The notes: generated from the sequence alone by a model not told the origin. Counted from the first letter of the stretch, positions 36,363 through 46,609 are shown. The stretch is DNA of 64,000 nucleotides from Saccharophagus degradans 2-40 (GCF_000013665.1 NC_007912.1:1302001-1366000), one strand, 5' to 3'. Made by a program: numbers and translations.

Positions 36363-39140
36363 ATGACCAGCCTACATACCAGTCTCGCGGAAATTTCAAG
36401 CGAGTATACAATATTTGAAAAAGACCAAATACTTACAGAAGATCAACTCAACAGTGTTACCCAGTATTTGGATGATCAAGATAGGCTAAGCAGAATCCAT
36501 TTAACTGGCGTAGGACTAGTGTGCGGGCTTAATGTGCGACGCAGTGGCAATACAATTTCTCTTACCCAAGGGTTGGGAATTACAACCGATGGCGATTTAG
36601 TGCAACTGGCCAGTAATAAATCTTTTAATCGCTTTAAAGCTTATAGCTCAGAGGCACCCAAGTACCCCCCATTTTTTGACGAAAATGACAATCGTGTTGC
36701 GCTATTTGAACTTGTAGAAACCGGCGTAACCGATGTGTTAGCGCAACCGCTGGCGAACTTTCAAACTACATCGGGTATTAACTTTAATAATGCAACAGCG
36801 TTACTTCTTGTAGAAAGTTACGTAAAAGATCACGATTTATGCAGCGGTACAGATTGTGATAATCACAGCCAGCAGTATGTTAGCCAATTAAAATTACTGC
36901 TTTTATCCTCTACAGATGCCGAATCTTTAGCTACAGTTCTACCAACAGCGCAAAGTGCGGCCAAGGCGTTACAGCTGCTATGGGCAGATAGAGTAAAAAT
37001 AACCCCCTCGTTAAATACTCGTAGCGAGTGGAACGAAGCATTTGCAACGGCTATTAAACAAACCCAAGCGCGTATACAAAAAGAATTGCCTACCCTTTGG
37101 TCGAATTGCGGCTTTTTATTCGATAAATATTTTGATAACGACCCAACAACAGCATGGAGCGCCAACTTAAGCGATTTGGCTGCACGCTTTGTAAATACCA
37201 ATACGCACCTGCAGTACTACAATGCATTCTTAACGGATATTATTCATTGCTGGAACGAGTTGATCGAGCTTTTAATTACTCAAACTAGCTGGTGTGTACC
37301 GCAAGTGTCGGGGTTTCCAAAGCATTTGTTGCTTGGTGATGTCGTTGCTGCAAATGGCAGCTCGGATAACAACACTAATAGCAATGAAAACGACTCTGCG
37401 GCAAATAACCTAAGCCGGCGAACCGCGTTTTACCCTGCAGTAGCCAATGGTTTATCCAATACCCTAGACGAAGCTGCATTTTTAATTCATAAAATATCTG
37501 CACTTATAGAAAGTTTTGCACCAGCCACTGCCAATACGCTACGGGTTACCCCTAGTTATGCGGCAGGCGGCTTACAAGAAAAAGCCATTCCTTGTTATTA
37601 CAATGCCACTACTGGTGGCAGCTTGCCAAAATATTGGAACTATAAACTCTATCAATTAGGTAAATCAGCATATAGCTATGGTTATAAAGCGAACAGCTAC
37701 GGTGCGCAGGGCCCAGCTTCGTCGCCACTTAACGCAGAATTTAATCAATACGACTTTTTTCGAGTAGAGGGCCACTTTGGCCAGCCCTTTGAAACCGTTT
37801 ATGCCAGTGTAGAAAAGCTTATAGCCGATAATAATTTACCCTTTAGTATTTACGGAGTACTGCTTGACGGCGATAAAACAAAATTGCGGGGTAAGCGTGG
37901 CAAAGGTTTTACCGATTTAGATCGGCTGCATCGGTTAGCGCGAGCAGATCTTACCTATCGAATAGAAGATGTAAAGCAAGTAGGCAATAACTTCAAATCA
38001 AATATATTTCAATCGGTAGACGCGGGTCTTATTCGCAATGATGCCGCCGGTAGCGATGCCCCTGCAGTTAAAGAAATTGCCTCAGCTAAAAACACAGCGC
38101 TTACGGGTAAAACCAATGCGGCATTAAGTAAGCTTAATAAAAGCTATATTGAATTTAAAAAAGATAAAAGCTGGCTAGATGATGTAGAAGAAATTAAAAG
38201 TATTGCCGGGCAGTTTAAAGCCGATTTATCGAAAGTAACGGCCACCCCCCATGCCACTGCGTTCGATGGCATGATAGTAGGCACCGCGCCAGATTGGATT
38301 AACTGGCTTGATATTTTAATAGACGATAAAAATGATAAAGCCGACGACGCACGGGTTATAACCAATTTTGTAAAAGTACACCCCGGACTGCAACCTGCTT
38401 GTGGTGTTGTAAGAGGGGGCACCTTGGTGCTGGTATACGATAGTAACGGCAATGTGGTTGGCGATTTAATGTTGAGCCACCATGTGGAAGATGCTCAAGA
38501 TGAGCCCAGTGAGCCACCGCTAGTGCGTCCGCGTCCCCCCATTACTACCGATATTATTCCTGGCATTAAAATTATCCCATCCTTCGATCATTTACTTATC
38601 GATAAGCTCAATATATTTAAAGCTGATTTTGATAAAGAAATTCAATTTAAATTCGACGCTACGACGTTTTATGGCGAGGCGATGAAAGAGTCGCTCACCA
38701 TTGTAAAAGATATGTATCGCATGGATGCCAATGCTGCGGTAGGTAAAGAGGCAGCTCTAGCCGATGGTTATTTGGATGCAAAAAAAGGAATAATTGAAAG
38801 TAAAGGTAAGTACATCTCTTACTTGGATCGAGAGTTAGAAAAAACAACTCTTCCACCGCAAGAGCGCGATGAGCTGGTGAAGATTAAAGAGTCGGTACAA
38901 GAAGACTTAGCAAATGAAATAACAGAAACCGCCAAATACATAGAAAATACCAATAAACCTGTTACCCAAGGATCTGATAGCGCCAAGGTTCTAGTAACCA
39001 TGGAAACTACTTCGCTTGCAATTGCGGGTAATACTAAAGCCGAGGGTGTGCTAAAAACGGGGCTGGCCGGTGTGGGTACAAGTACTAACGTCCCACCAGA
39101 ATTTGCTGGTGCTATAGGGCGCATTACTGGCAGGTTTTAA
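36363..39140 (+). CDS. Unknown 925-residue eCIS protein in the tail-fibre position
   Basis: I recognise no characterised family. It lies between the Afp12-like baseplate gene and the tape-measure gene, the place of the tail fibre (Afp13) in Serratia and Photorhabdus clusters. Residues ~1-105 form a distinct domain (FEKDQILTEDQLNSVTQYLDDQDRLSRIHLTGVGLVCGL, then ISLTQGLGITTDGDLVQLA) that looks like a compact baseplate-binding domain. A middle region (~200-600) is helical and Asn/Asp-rich. Residues ~555-615 and ~785-865 are Lys/Glu-rich, probable coiled coils. The Pro-rich EPPLVRPRPPIT hinge is near 720. It lacks adenovirus-type shaft repeats. A receptor-binding appendage is possible but unproven. 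Confidence 0.7.
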   Translation: MTSLHTSLAEISSEYTIFEKDQILTEDQLNSVTQYLDDQDRLSRIHLTGVGLVCGLNVRRSGNTISLTQGLGITTDGDLVQLASNKSFNRFKAYSSEAPKYPPFFDENDNRVALFELVETGVTDVLAQPLANFQTTSGINFNNATALLLVESYVKDHDLCSGTDCDNHSQQYVSQLKLLLLSSTDAESLATVLPTAQSAAKALQLLWADRVKITPSLNTRSEWNEAFATAIKQTQARIQKELPTLWSNCGFLFDKYFDNDPTTAWSANLSDLAARFVNTNTHLQYYNAFLTDIIHCWNELIELLITQTSWCVPQVSGFPKHLLLGDVVAANGSSDNNTNSNENDSAANNLSRRTAFYPAVANGLSNTLDEAAFLIHKISALIESFAPATANTLRVTPSYAAGGLQEKAIPCYYNATTGGSLPKYWNYKLYQLGKSAYSYGYKANSYGAQGPASSPLNAEFNQYDFFRVEGHFGQPFETVYASVEKLIADNNLPFSIYGVLLDGDKTKLRGKRGKGFTDLDRLHRLARADLTYRIEDVKQVGNNFKSNIFQSVDAGLIRNDAAGSDAPAVKEIASAKNTALTGKTNAALSKLNKSYIEFKKDKSWLDDVEEIKSIAGQFKADLSKVTATPHATAFDGMIVGTAPDWINWLDILIDDKNDKADDARVITNFVKVHPGLQPACGVVRGGTLVLVYDSNGNVVGDLMLSHHVEDAQDEPSEPPLVRPRPPITTDIIPGIKIIPSFDHLLIDKLNIFKADFDKEIQFKFDATTFYGEAMKESLTIVKDMYRMDANAAVGKEAALADGYLDAKKGIIESKGKYISYLDRELEKTTLPPQERDELVKIKESVQEDLANEITETAKYIENTNKPVTQGSDSAKVLVTMETTSLAIAGNTKAEGVLKTGLAGVGTSTNVPPEFAGAIGRITGRF

Positions 39141-39142
39141 TT

Positions 39143-40681
39143 ATGGCGCAATCGCACACGTTAAAGCCGAACCATAGAATAGGGCGGTTAGCTGTTCGGC
39201 TAAACACCAATAACACGCAGCAAGCACTTGGTGCTCGCTTACTTTTGCGTGAGCGTATTAACGAACTCGCCGACGAATTAACCGAGCAGCTAGACGCTAT
39301 TGCAGGCGAGCATGATTGGGTGCACATACCTGCGCTGGCTATATCGATAAAGCAATCGGAGTTAAATGTTGAAAATATATTCGATCAAATAAAAACTCAG
39401 TTATTACTGGCTGTTAAAGAGGTAGTTGAAAACAAGCAAGTGGTCGATGCCCAACATAATCAGGCAGGCCCATTCACAATCGATGACGTAGAGCTGAACG
39501 CAAACCAGTCAAGTGCGCCTTACCTGACGGGGCTTTCGCAAAACAAGCGATTAGCGCTTTACTTGCAACACTATTTGGTAACCGGTTCGCTGCCTTGGCA
39601 CGTCGATTCTTTGTCGAGTGTAGAGCACCAGTGGCAGCAACTATTTGAATCACCAGAATATAACAATCTGGCAAGCGTGTTTAAACCGGTTAACTTTACC
39701 CAATGGTTACGTTTCGCCGTGTTATTGAATACCCAGCAGCTTACCAACTATTTAAATGAGTGGCAGTCGGGTTCGGGTGTTTCACTGCAGCAAGCTAAAT
39801 TGGTGCAAAGTTTAATTAATTTGTTGCCGGTAGCCCGCGCCAGTTTAGTAATGCCTGAGCATGTTTTAGTGGCATTGCTCGGTATTATTACTACCCCCAA
39901 TATTGCTGAGCACGAGCTTAATCTTACACCTTGGTTAGCGTCTTTTATCAAGCATTCTATGCGCTCTTTTTTAATAGATGAGGGGCGAGCGCCTACTGCA
40001 ATTGTTGAACTGTTAGAAGAACGTCTAAGCGAAAAGCTACCTAAGCATTGGTTTGTAGCGCCCGAGAGTAGTTCGTCGGTAAAACAAATTGATACTGCTC
40101 GTGAATTAGAGAGCAATGTAATCCCTATTTCGCAGGCTAAAACGCAAGCTGTTAACGTAAACGACACGCAACAAGAAAAGCCAGCAACGCGCACACAATG
40201 GGCTGGTTTAGTATTACTTTTTCCTTATCTGCCAAGGTTATTTAATGCCTGCAATATAGTGTTGGATGAAAAGCGTATTGCAGTTAACCAGTTGCCGCAG
40301 GCTGCTCGTTTATTGGCGTACCTTGCCCAGGGCAATAATTTTTGCCACGAATACCAGTTAGGTACCATCAAGCTTTTACTTGGCTTACCGCTAGATGCAG
40401 CCCTGCCGCTAGAAAACATCCCTTTAACTACGGCAGAAATAGAGCAGTGTGAAAGTTTGTTAGCTAGCTTTATTAACCATTGGGCTGCGATTAAAAATAC
40501 CTCGATAGATGGCGTTCGCAGTGCGTTTTTACAGCGCGAAGGGTATGCAAAGTTAACCGATCAAGGTTGGTCTATTTATATAGAACGCAATGGCTATGAT
40601 GCATTGTTAGATCAACTTCCTTTTAGTCTTTCAGTGGTGAAACTACCGTGGATGAAACATGCACTTCAGATAGAGTGGTAG
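39143..40681 (+). CDS. eCIS tape-measure protein (Afp14/Pvc14-like, CIS_TMP)
   Basis: 512 residues, 2 bp after the previous gene. The C-terminal ~170 residues carry the conserved CIS tape-measure signature: GLVLLFPYLPRLF, AARLLAYLAQGNN, KLLLGLPLDAALP, CESLLASFINHWAAIKNTS, IDGVRSAFLQREG and the final LLDQLPFSLSVVKLPWMKHAL. The N-terminal ~100 residues have the family's opening pattern HRIGRLAVRLNT. In this family the protein sets tube length; at about 512 residues it is shorter than Afp14, which predicts a shorter tail, if the length rule applies. The 3' end overlaps the ATPase gene start by 34 bp, so translation is coupled. Confidence 0.85.
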   Translation: MAQSHTLKPNHRIGRLAVRLNTNNTQQALGARLLLRERINELADELTEQLDAIAGEHDWVHIPALAISIKQSELNVENIFDQIKTQLLLAVKEVVENKQVVDAQHNQAGPFTIDDVELNANQSSAPYLTGLSQNKRLALYLQHYLVTGSLPWHVDSLSSVEHQWQQLFESPEYNNLASVFKPVNFTQWLRFAVLLNTQQLTNYLNEWQSGSGVSLQQAKLVQSLINLLPVARASLVMPEHVLVALLGIITTPNIAEHELNLTPWLASFIKHSMRSFLIDEGRAPTAIVELLEERLSEKLPKHWFVAPESSSSVKQIDTARELESNVIPISQAKTQAVNVNDTQQEKPATRTQWAGLVLLFPYLPRLFNACNIVLDEKRIAVNQLPQAARLLAYLAQGNNFCHEYQLGTIKLLLGLPLDAALPLENIPLTTAEIEQCESLLASFINHWAAIKNTSIDGVRSAFLQREGYAKLTDQGWSIYIERNGYDALLDQLPFSLSVVKLPWMKHALQIEW

Positions 40682-42030
40682 ATGCAGCAGAGCAAAATGC
40701 AGCGGTTATAGAAGCTGAGCTAAGCTGGTTTATGGCGTTGTTAGATGCGCGTCTGCAAGCCTATTTTCATCAAGGAGAAGAGCTACTGCATTTTCGCTTT
40801 GATGCCTTTCCTCCGCCCGCGCTGGCCCAACCCAATACGCGGTATGCGCAACTCGTGCTAGAGCATGGGTTGGTTGCCGAAGAAAGGCTATTGTTAGTGC
40901 TGGCACTTATTCCAAGTATTTGCCCGCAGTTACTCGATGTACTGTTTAGTAAAAACCCCAATACAGATCGAGGTTACTCAGAGTTTGGCGGTTTGCAAGG
41001 GCAAGTGCACAGTGGGTTTATTCCAACCGTTGAAACTGCGCTGTTTATTATTGCTGGCGATAACATTTCCCAACGTTTTAAAACTATGCGATTTATAGAA
41101 ACCGGCTCGGCCCTATTGGCGAGCGGCATAGTGCAATGTATTAACCACAACCCACACGAACCTTGGACAACTAACGGGCTTTTTATTGCCAAAGATGTGG
41201 TCGACTCGCTAACTTCAGGCCAAGAATACAAACCCGGTTACAGCCAAGAGTTTCCCGCAAGACGCATAACCACAAACCTAGATTGGCACCACTTGGTTTT
41301 GCCTGCAACCGTCATGGAACAGCTAGAAGAGATAAAACACTGGGTAAAGCATGGCGAAGCGCTTATGCAAGATTGGGGTATGGCTGGCAAGCTAAGCCCT
41401 GGGTTTACCACTTTGTTTTATGGCCCGCCAGGCACAGGTAAGACTTTGTCTTCATGTTTGCTTGGCAATTATTGTCAACGTGATGTGTATAAAATTGATT
41501 TGAGTTTAATGGTATCTAAGTACATAGGCGAAACCGAAAAAAACCTAGCGCGCATATTTGATACAGCACAGAGTAGAAACTGGATTTTGTTTTTTGATGA
41601 GGCCGATGCGCTATTTGGTAAGCGCACAAAAGTGGATGACTCGCATGACCGTTACGCCAACCAAGAAGTGAGTTACCTGCTACAGCGCATAGAAGACTTT
41701 GATGGTGTAGTTATTCTGGCTACCAATTTTAAAAGTAATATCGACGACGCGTTTATTCGTCGCTTTCAGTCTGTTATTCAATTTCCACTACCATCAGTTG
41801 CCGAGCGGATAAAAATTTGGCAAAAGGCGTTTTCGAACAAAGTAGAGTTAGCAGAAGACGTGAACTTAATTGCCATTGCAGAGAAGTACGATATATCTGG
41901 TGGCACTATTATGAATGTGGTGCGCTTTAGCAGCCTGCGCGCGCTTAGTCGAGATTCCAAAACCATTATTAAAGACGATATAGAAGAGGGGGTTCGCAGG
42001 GAATTTATTAAAGAGGGTAAACGCATTTGA
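40648..42030 (+). CDS. eCIS AAA+ ATPase (Afp15/Pvc15-like)
   Basis: 460 residues, GTG start at 40648 overlapping the tape-measure gene. An N-terminal ~220-residue domain specific to this family (LLHFRFDAFPPPA, SIKAQ-like LALIPSICPQLLDVLF) precedes a classical AAA+ module: Walker A GPPGTGKT near residue 258, Walker B LFFDEADALFGKRT near 315, sensor-1 ILATNFKSN near 360, and arginine-finger-type FIRRFQSVIQFPLP. Afp15-type ATPases are needed to assemble the particle or load its toxin. Its stop overlaps the start of the effector gene by 3 bp, a position that favours a loading role. Confidence 0.94.
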   Translation: MDETCTSDRVVDAAEQNAAVIEAELSWFMALLDARLQAYFHQGEELLHFRFDAFPPPALAQPNTRYAQLVLEHGLVAEERLLLVLALIPSICPQLLDVLFSKNPNTDRGYSEFGGLQGQVHSGFIPTVETALFIIAGDNISQRFKTMRFIETGSALLASGIVQCINHNPHEPWTTNGLFIAKDVVDSLTSGQEYKPGYSQEFPARRITTNLDWHHLVLPATVMEQLEEIKHWVKHGEALMQDWGMAGKLSPGFTTLFYGPPGTGKTLSSCLLGNYCQRDVYKIDLSLMVSKYIGETEKNLARIFDTAQSRNWILFFDEADALFGKRTKVDDSHDRYANQEVSYLLQRIEDFDGVVILATNFKSNIDDAFIRRFQSVIQFPLPSVAERIKIWQKAFSNKVELAEDVNLIAIAEKYDISGGTIMNVVRFSSLRALSRDSKTIIKDDIEEGVRREFIKEGKRI

Positions 42031-45000
42031 GCAAGGTGCAGAAGTCTAAGTCGGCAACGCGCAGCACAGAATCCTCAGTGCAAACGGCGATGCGATCTGC
42101 AGCCACCAGCGCTGGCGCGCCCTTGCGCCTACAGGCCGCCGGAGCAAAGGTATCCTCGCCTCACGACCCAGAGGAAAAAGAAGCGGATAACACTGCCGAT
42201 AAAGTAATGCGCATGGCCGTGCCAGACAGCCAAATTGCCAAGGTGCCAACTAACACAGGTGGTGTATTTAGAAAGCTTTTTAGGCGCCCTGCTAAACCCA
42301 ACAATGAAGAAAAAATAAGCCGTAAAGCACCTAACGAAGAACCGCAGCTTAAAGAAGATAAAGAGCTTCAGCGCAAAGAAGATAGAGAGCTTCAGCGGAC
42401 GGAGGATAAAGAGCTTCAGCGAAAAGGAGATAGAGAGCTTCAGCGTGCGGAGGATAAAGAGCTTCAGCGCAAAGAAAATGAAGAGCTTCAGCGTAAGGAA
42501 GATAAAGAGCTTCAACGAAAAGAAGATGAAAATCTTCAGCGTAAGGAAGATAAAGAACTCCAGCGCAAAGAAGAGGACATACAACGCGCCTCTCAGCCCG
42601 ACAAAGAATTAGCGCGCAAACCAGAGCAGGAACAAGAACCCAAAATAGCGCGCAAACCGCAGGTTGAAGAACAACAATTACAGCGCAAAGCACACGAGCA
42701 ACAAGAAGAGATTCAGCGCAAGGCAGAGGGAAGCCCCGATGCAGGAAGTAACGTAACCGCCGAAATACGCAGCGCAATGGCTGGTGGTGACCCATTGCCG
42801 CTTTCCGTAAGGCGGTTTATGGAACCCAGATTTAATGCCGACTTTAGCAATGTAAAAGTGCACAGCAATACCCAGTCTGCCAATTTAAATAAAAAGGTGA
42901 GCGCTAAAGCGTTTGCGGTTAAAAATCATATTTTCTTTGGTAAAGATCAATACCAACCCGAGTCCGACGAGGGCAAACATTTACTCGCTCACGAGCTAAC
43001 ACATACTATTCAACAGGGCGCCGCAAGCCAAGGGGATGGCGCTAATCAGGGCGGCGGTGCAAACGTGCAACGCACCGTCGAAGACGAAGTGCAGCGTAAA
43101 GTTGCGGTAAATCAACGCACCGCCCCCAAGGTGCAACGCCTAGGCGTGCGCGATGCGCTCGATTATTTTGCCGATCATGCCAACCACATTCCCGGCTTTC
43201 GCATGTTTACTATTGTACTGGGTGTAAACCCGATTAATATGCGCAGTGTAGATAGAACCCCAGCGAATATTCTGCGTGCAGTGGTAGAGTTTATGCCTGG
43301 CGGTGCTTTCATTACCCGCGCGTTAGATAATCACGGCGTATTCGAGCGAGTGGGCAATTGGGTGTCGCAGCAATTGCGCAGTTTGGCCATAACTGGCTCG
43401 CTTATTAGGTCTTCAATTAATCGGTTTTTAGATTCCCTAAGCTGGCGCGATATATTTAATTTAAGCGGCGTTTGGCAGCGCGCAAAACGCATATTTACTG
43501 AGCCTATAGATCGCATAAAAAGTTTTGTGCGCGGTTTAGTCAATGGCATTATTCAGTTTGTAAAAGATGCGATTCTTATGCCCCTAGCGCGGCTAGCATC
43601 GCGCACCCGAGGTTGGGATTTACTGTGCGCCGTACTACAGCGCAACCCCATTACCGGTGAACCCGTAGCGCGTAATGCCGAAAACTTAATTGGCGGCTTT
43701 ATGACGTTAATTGGCCAGCAAGAAGTGTGGCAAAACATAAAGCGGGCAAATGCTATTGGGCGCGCGTGGGTGTGGTTCCAAGGTGCGCTCGCGGGGTTGC
43801 TCGGTTTTGTTCGCTCTATTCCTAGTTTATTTGTAAATGCATTTCGCGCCTTAGGTATTCGCGATTTACTCGATGTGCCCGGCGCGTTTATGCGTGTGGC
43901 ACGCGTATTTGGCAGCTTTATAGGTCGCTTTTTTAGTTGGGCTGGCGGCACGGTAATGAACTTGCTGCAAATTATTTTTGAGGTGGTTGCCCCTGGGGCT
44001 ATGCCGTATTTGCGCCGCGCTGGTGGCGCATTCCGCTCTATTATCCGCAACCCTATAGGTTTTATTCGCAACCTTGTTAATGCCGGCAAAATGGGCTTTA
44101 GGCGTTTTGCTACTAACTTTTTAACCCACTTGCGTACCTCTTTGGTTAACTGGCTTACAGGCACGCTAGGCGGCACGGGTGTGTATATCCCGCAGGCGTT
44201 TACCCCGCGTGAGCTAATAAAATTTGTATTAAGTGTACTGGGCTTAACCTGGCAAAACGTGCGTACCAAGCTTGTGCGGGCGGTTGGTGAGCGGGCGGTT
44301 ACGGCCATGGAAACAGGGTTTGAATTGGTGCGCACCCTTATTACCGAAGGCCCCGCTGCTGCGTGGCAAAAAATATCAGAGGGGCTTACCAATCTGCGTG
44401 AAATGGTTATAGAGCAAATAATGAGTTTTGTGCGCAGCAGAATTATTCAAGCCGCCGTAACGCGTTTGCTTTCTATGTTGTCACCAGCGGGAGCGTTTAT
44501 TCAGGCGATTATTGGTATTTACAATACCGTTATGTTTTTTGTCGAGCGTTTGCGCACCATTATTCAAGTGGGTATGTCGTTTGTTAACTCTATAATGGCA
44601 ATAGCCGCCGGCAGAATTACCGCCGCTGCCGTGCGAGTAGAGCGCACAATGGCAGGCATGCTTACCTTAATGATTAGCTTTCTTGCGCGCATTGCCGGAT
44701 TAGGGCGCGTGGCGACAGTGGTTACTCAACTTATTAACCGCGTGCGGGCACCGGTGGATAGAGCGTTAGATAGAGTGGTTGCTTGGATAGTGGCGCAAGC
44801 GCGCAGGTTAGGGCGATTTATTCTGCAAGCGGGTGTGCCGCAAGACCCGCAACAGCGTGCAGTGCAAGGTATGAACGCCGCCGTTGCCGTTGTAAACCGC
44901 TTGCCGGGTAATCGAATTGGCGAAGCGGTTATCCACCCTGCACTGCGAGCAATAAAGGCGCGCTATGGGTTTAGTTTATTGCAGCCAGAATTGCGAGGGG

Positions 45001-45830
45001 GGCGCTGGTGGGTTATAGGTGAAATGAGCCCCAGACGCGCACAACAAACACAAAAAACATCTACTTCTGCACCCGCTGCCGCTGCGGCCTCAGCCCTGCC
45101 AGACCAAGTGGATATACTTAACGCCAGCAATGCTATTTTAATTCGCAATTATTCGCGCTCTGCGCGCACCGGTACATTTCAAGCGGCGATATTTTCTAGT
45201 GCTGCAAATTTAAGTAAGTTACGCCACGCCCCTCAAGCGGGGCAAACAGGCCCACAAACGGTACCGGCGCCAGCGCCTACAAATGTAGATTACACAATAA
45301 GAGCAGCGAATAGCCTATACGGCCCGCCCTCCGCCTTCCAAGCCGTGGACCGCAGCGACCCAGACGAAGCGGCCAGTTATTCTCGTACGCGAGAAGCGTT
45401 TCCAGAAGTGATGCGCGAATGGTGGAAAACTGAGCCGGCAGCCGATGCCGCTAGAATTACCCAGTTAAGAAGCCTAGGGCTAGTGGACATAGACCCAAGT
45501 GGCGGCTTAATGCGCGGGGCAAGTAAGTGGAATTATATATACTCGCAATTAACCAATGCTGAAAAAAACAGATTGGCTGGGCCTGTTAATAAAGACAATA
45601 TGGGTGCGCTATTGGATAGCTTCCCAGCTAGCAGACGTGACACACTTCAAACCGCTTGGAAGCAGCGCTGGGCACAAGGCACACAAATTCATCACATAAA
45701 ACCGGTTAATTTCGGCGGCGATAATTCTAACTTTATTCCATTAAGTGCAGAAAAACACGTGGGCAGTACCGGCGTTCACCCGCGGTTTTGGACACCGCTT
45801 AAGCGCTTTTTAATGGGGTTACGGGGGTAA
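42027..45830 (+). CDS. Probable eCIS cargo: DUF4157 protein with HNH-like C-terminus
   Basis: 1267 residues, TTG start overlapping the ATPase stop. Layout: disordered N-terminus (1-105); nine to ten copies of an 8-residue Glu-Leu-Gln-Arg-Lys-rich repeat (~109-187); more ARKP/QRK stretches; DUF4157 metalloprotease-like domain (~245-330) with the HELTH motif near residue 322; a ~600-residue middle with repeated hydrophobic/amphipathic helices rich in Phe, Arg and Gly (~370-1000); and a C-terminal ~170-residue domain with IHHIKPVNFGGDNSNFIPL near 1220, close to HNH/WHH nuclease motifs. DUF4157 is widely linked to eCIS cargo. No cognate immunity gene follows. Effector role and nuclease activity are inference. 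Confidence 0.82.
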   Translation: MSKVQKSKSATRSTESSVQTAMRSAATSAGAPLRLQAAGAKVSSPHDPEEKEADNTADKVMRMAVPDSQIAKVPTNTGGVFRKLFRRPAKPNNEEKISRKAPNEEPQLKEDKELQRKEDRELQRTEDKELQRKGDRELQRAEDKELQRKENEELQRKEDKELQRKEDENLQRKEDKELQRKEEDIQRASQPDKELARKPEQEQEPKIARKPQVEEQQLQRKAHEQQEEIQRKAEGSPDAGSNVTAEIRSAMAGGDPLPLSVRRFMEPRFNADFSNVKVHSNTQSANLNKKVSAKAFAVKNHIFFGKDQYQPESDEGKHLLAHELTHTIQQGAASQGDGANQGGGANVQRTVEDEVQRKVAVNQRTAPKVQRLGVRDALDYFADHANHIPGFRMFTIVLGVNPINMRSVDRTPANILRAVVEFMPGGAFITRALDNHGVFERVGNWVSQQLRSLAITGSLIRSSINRFLDSLSWRDIFNLSGVWQRAKRIFTEPIDRIKSFVRGLVNGIIQFVKDAILMPLARLASRTRGWDLLCAVLQRNPITGEPVARNAENLIGGFMTLIGQQEVWQNIKRANAIGRAWVWFQGALAGLLGFVRSIPSLFVNAFRALGIRDLLDVPGAFMRVARVFGSFIGRFFSWAGGTVMNLLQIIFEVVAPGAMPYLRRAGGAFRSIIRNPIGFIRNLVNAGKMGFRRFATNFLTHLRTSLVNWLTGTLGGTGVYIPQAFTPRELIKFVLSVLGLTWQNVRTKLVRAVGERAVTAMETGFELVRTLITEGPAAAWQKISEGLTNLREMVIEQIMSFVRSRIIQAAVTRLLSMLSPAGAFIQAIIGIYNTVMFFVERLRTIIQVGMSFVNSIMAIAAGRITAAAVRVERTMAGMLTLMISFLARIAGLGRVATVVTQLINRVRAPVDRALDRVVAWIVAQARRLGRFILQAGVPQDPQQRAVQGMNAAVAVVNRLPGNRIGEAVIHPALRAIKARYGFSLLQPELRGGRWWVIGEMSPRRAQQTQKTSTSAPAAAAASALPDQVDILNASNAILIRNYSRSARTGTFQAAIFSSAANLSKLRHAPQAGQTGPQTVPAPAPTNVDYTIRAANSLYGPPSAFQAVDRSDPDEAASYSRTREAFPEVMREWWKTEPAADAARITQLRSLGLVDIDPSGGLMRGASKWNYIYSQLTNAEKNRLAGPVNKDNMGALLDSFPASRRDTLQTAWKQRWAQGTQIHHIKPVNFGGDNSNFIPLSAEKHVGSTGVHPRFWTPLKRFLMGLRG
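42352..42582. repeat. 24-bp coding tandem repeats in the DUF4157 gene
   Basis: About nine to ten tandem copies of a 24-bp unit (consensus reading AAAGAGCTTCAGCGCAAAGA with variants) encoding Lys-Glu-Leu-Gln-Arg-Lys-Glu-Asp. Copies differ by synonymous and Lys/Arg, Lys/Thr/Ala changes, so they are older than a recent slippage event. Confidence 0.9.
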
Positions 45831-46609
45831 GCTGTAAGGTATACGTTCACTTCTTTTGCGCTTATCAAGTTTAGTTCTCGCGCTATTTATATTTAGTTTG
45901 TTCTGCAAGGCCCTTTCTTCATCCTATATTGTTAGCTCTTTGGTTGCTGTTGGTTACGAGCCTGCCGCACCTATGTACTCATAGGTTAGCTTGCCTATTT
46001 TGTGGCTATTGGCAGTCCCTTCGAGTCTTTGATAGCGCTTTTACTCGTGGCTAACTGCCTTTTTTGTTTTATTGACTATAAGTTGTGAAACTTTCCCTTT
46101 TTATAATAGTTGTTTAGACCATAATGCATGTGCTGTTGGGCTGTACTGTTCTATTGGGGGCGGCTTGTTAAAAAGAGTAGGCGCAATCGGGGTTTATCGA
46201 ATTGCAGCTAACTTAAATAGCAAGCCGCTGGCCGCTAGAACGTGCGAAGTGAGGTGTGCGTTTAGATGTTCTTTGTTTAAAGCACGCTGCTGTCTCTCTT
46301 TTCTCATAAAAAATTATCCTCCTAAGTGTACAGAGAAGCCTAAGGCGCACGCAGGCATATGGTTGTGAAACCAATTCTGGATATGCGTTGTACTAAAAAT
46401 AAAACGTCATAATCCACCTTAGCTTTTGTTTCCATATGGCTACTACTGCGTAAAAACATAACGACGAACTAAGTACAAAATTCACATTAATAGATGAATC
46501 CATATGCCTCACGTATGGGGCTTAGCTTTGCGTTATTAATCATGAATGCGAATGTAACCTCTAACCAAGGTTGCAGACACTCGCACTACTTACATATCTG
46601 AGGATAAAA
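45831..46609. other. Non-coding spacer between eCIS effector and pectate lyase
   Basis: 779 bp in which I support no gene. A 98-codon open frame at 46072-46368 is Cys-rich, lacks a ribosome-binding site and resembles nothing known. CCTATG and CATAGG around 45972-45987 form a small hairpin; another structured patch ends GCTAACTGCCTTTTTTG near 46049-46065, a plausible end for the eCIS transcript. The 3' part holds AT-rich DNA expected to contain the pectate lyase promoter. Confidence 0.4.

Noticed and set aside
42129-42863. Long open frames on the minus strand across the 24-bp repeats
   Set aside because: Mirror frames of the Glu/Leu/Gln/Arg/Lys repeat; composition is Leu/Phe or Ala/Leu low complexity without a start context.
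46072-46368. 98-codon open frame in the gap before the pectate lyase
   Set aside because: No ribosome-binding site, Cys-rich odd composition, no resemblance to a known protein; likely chance.
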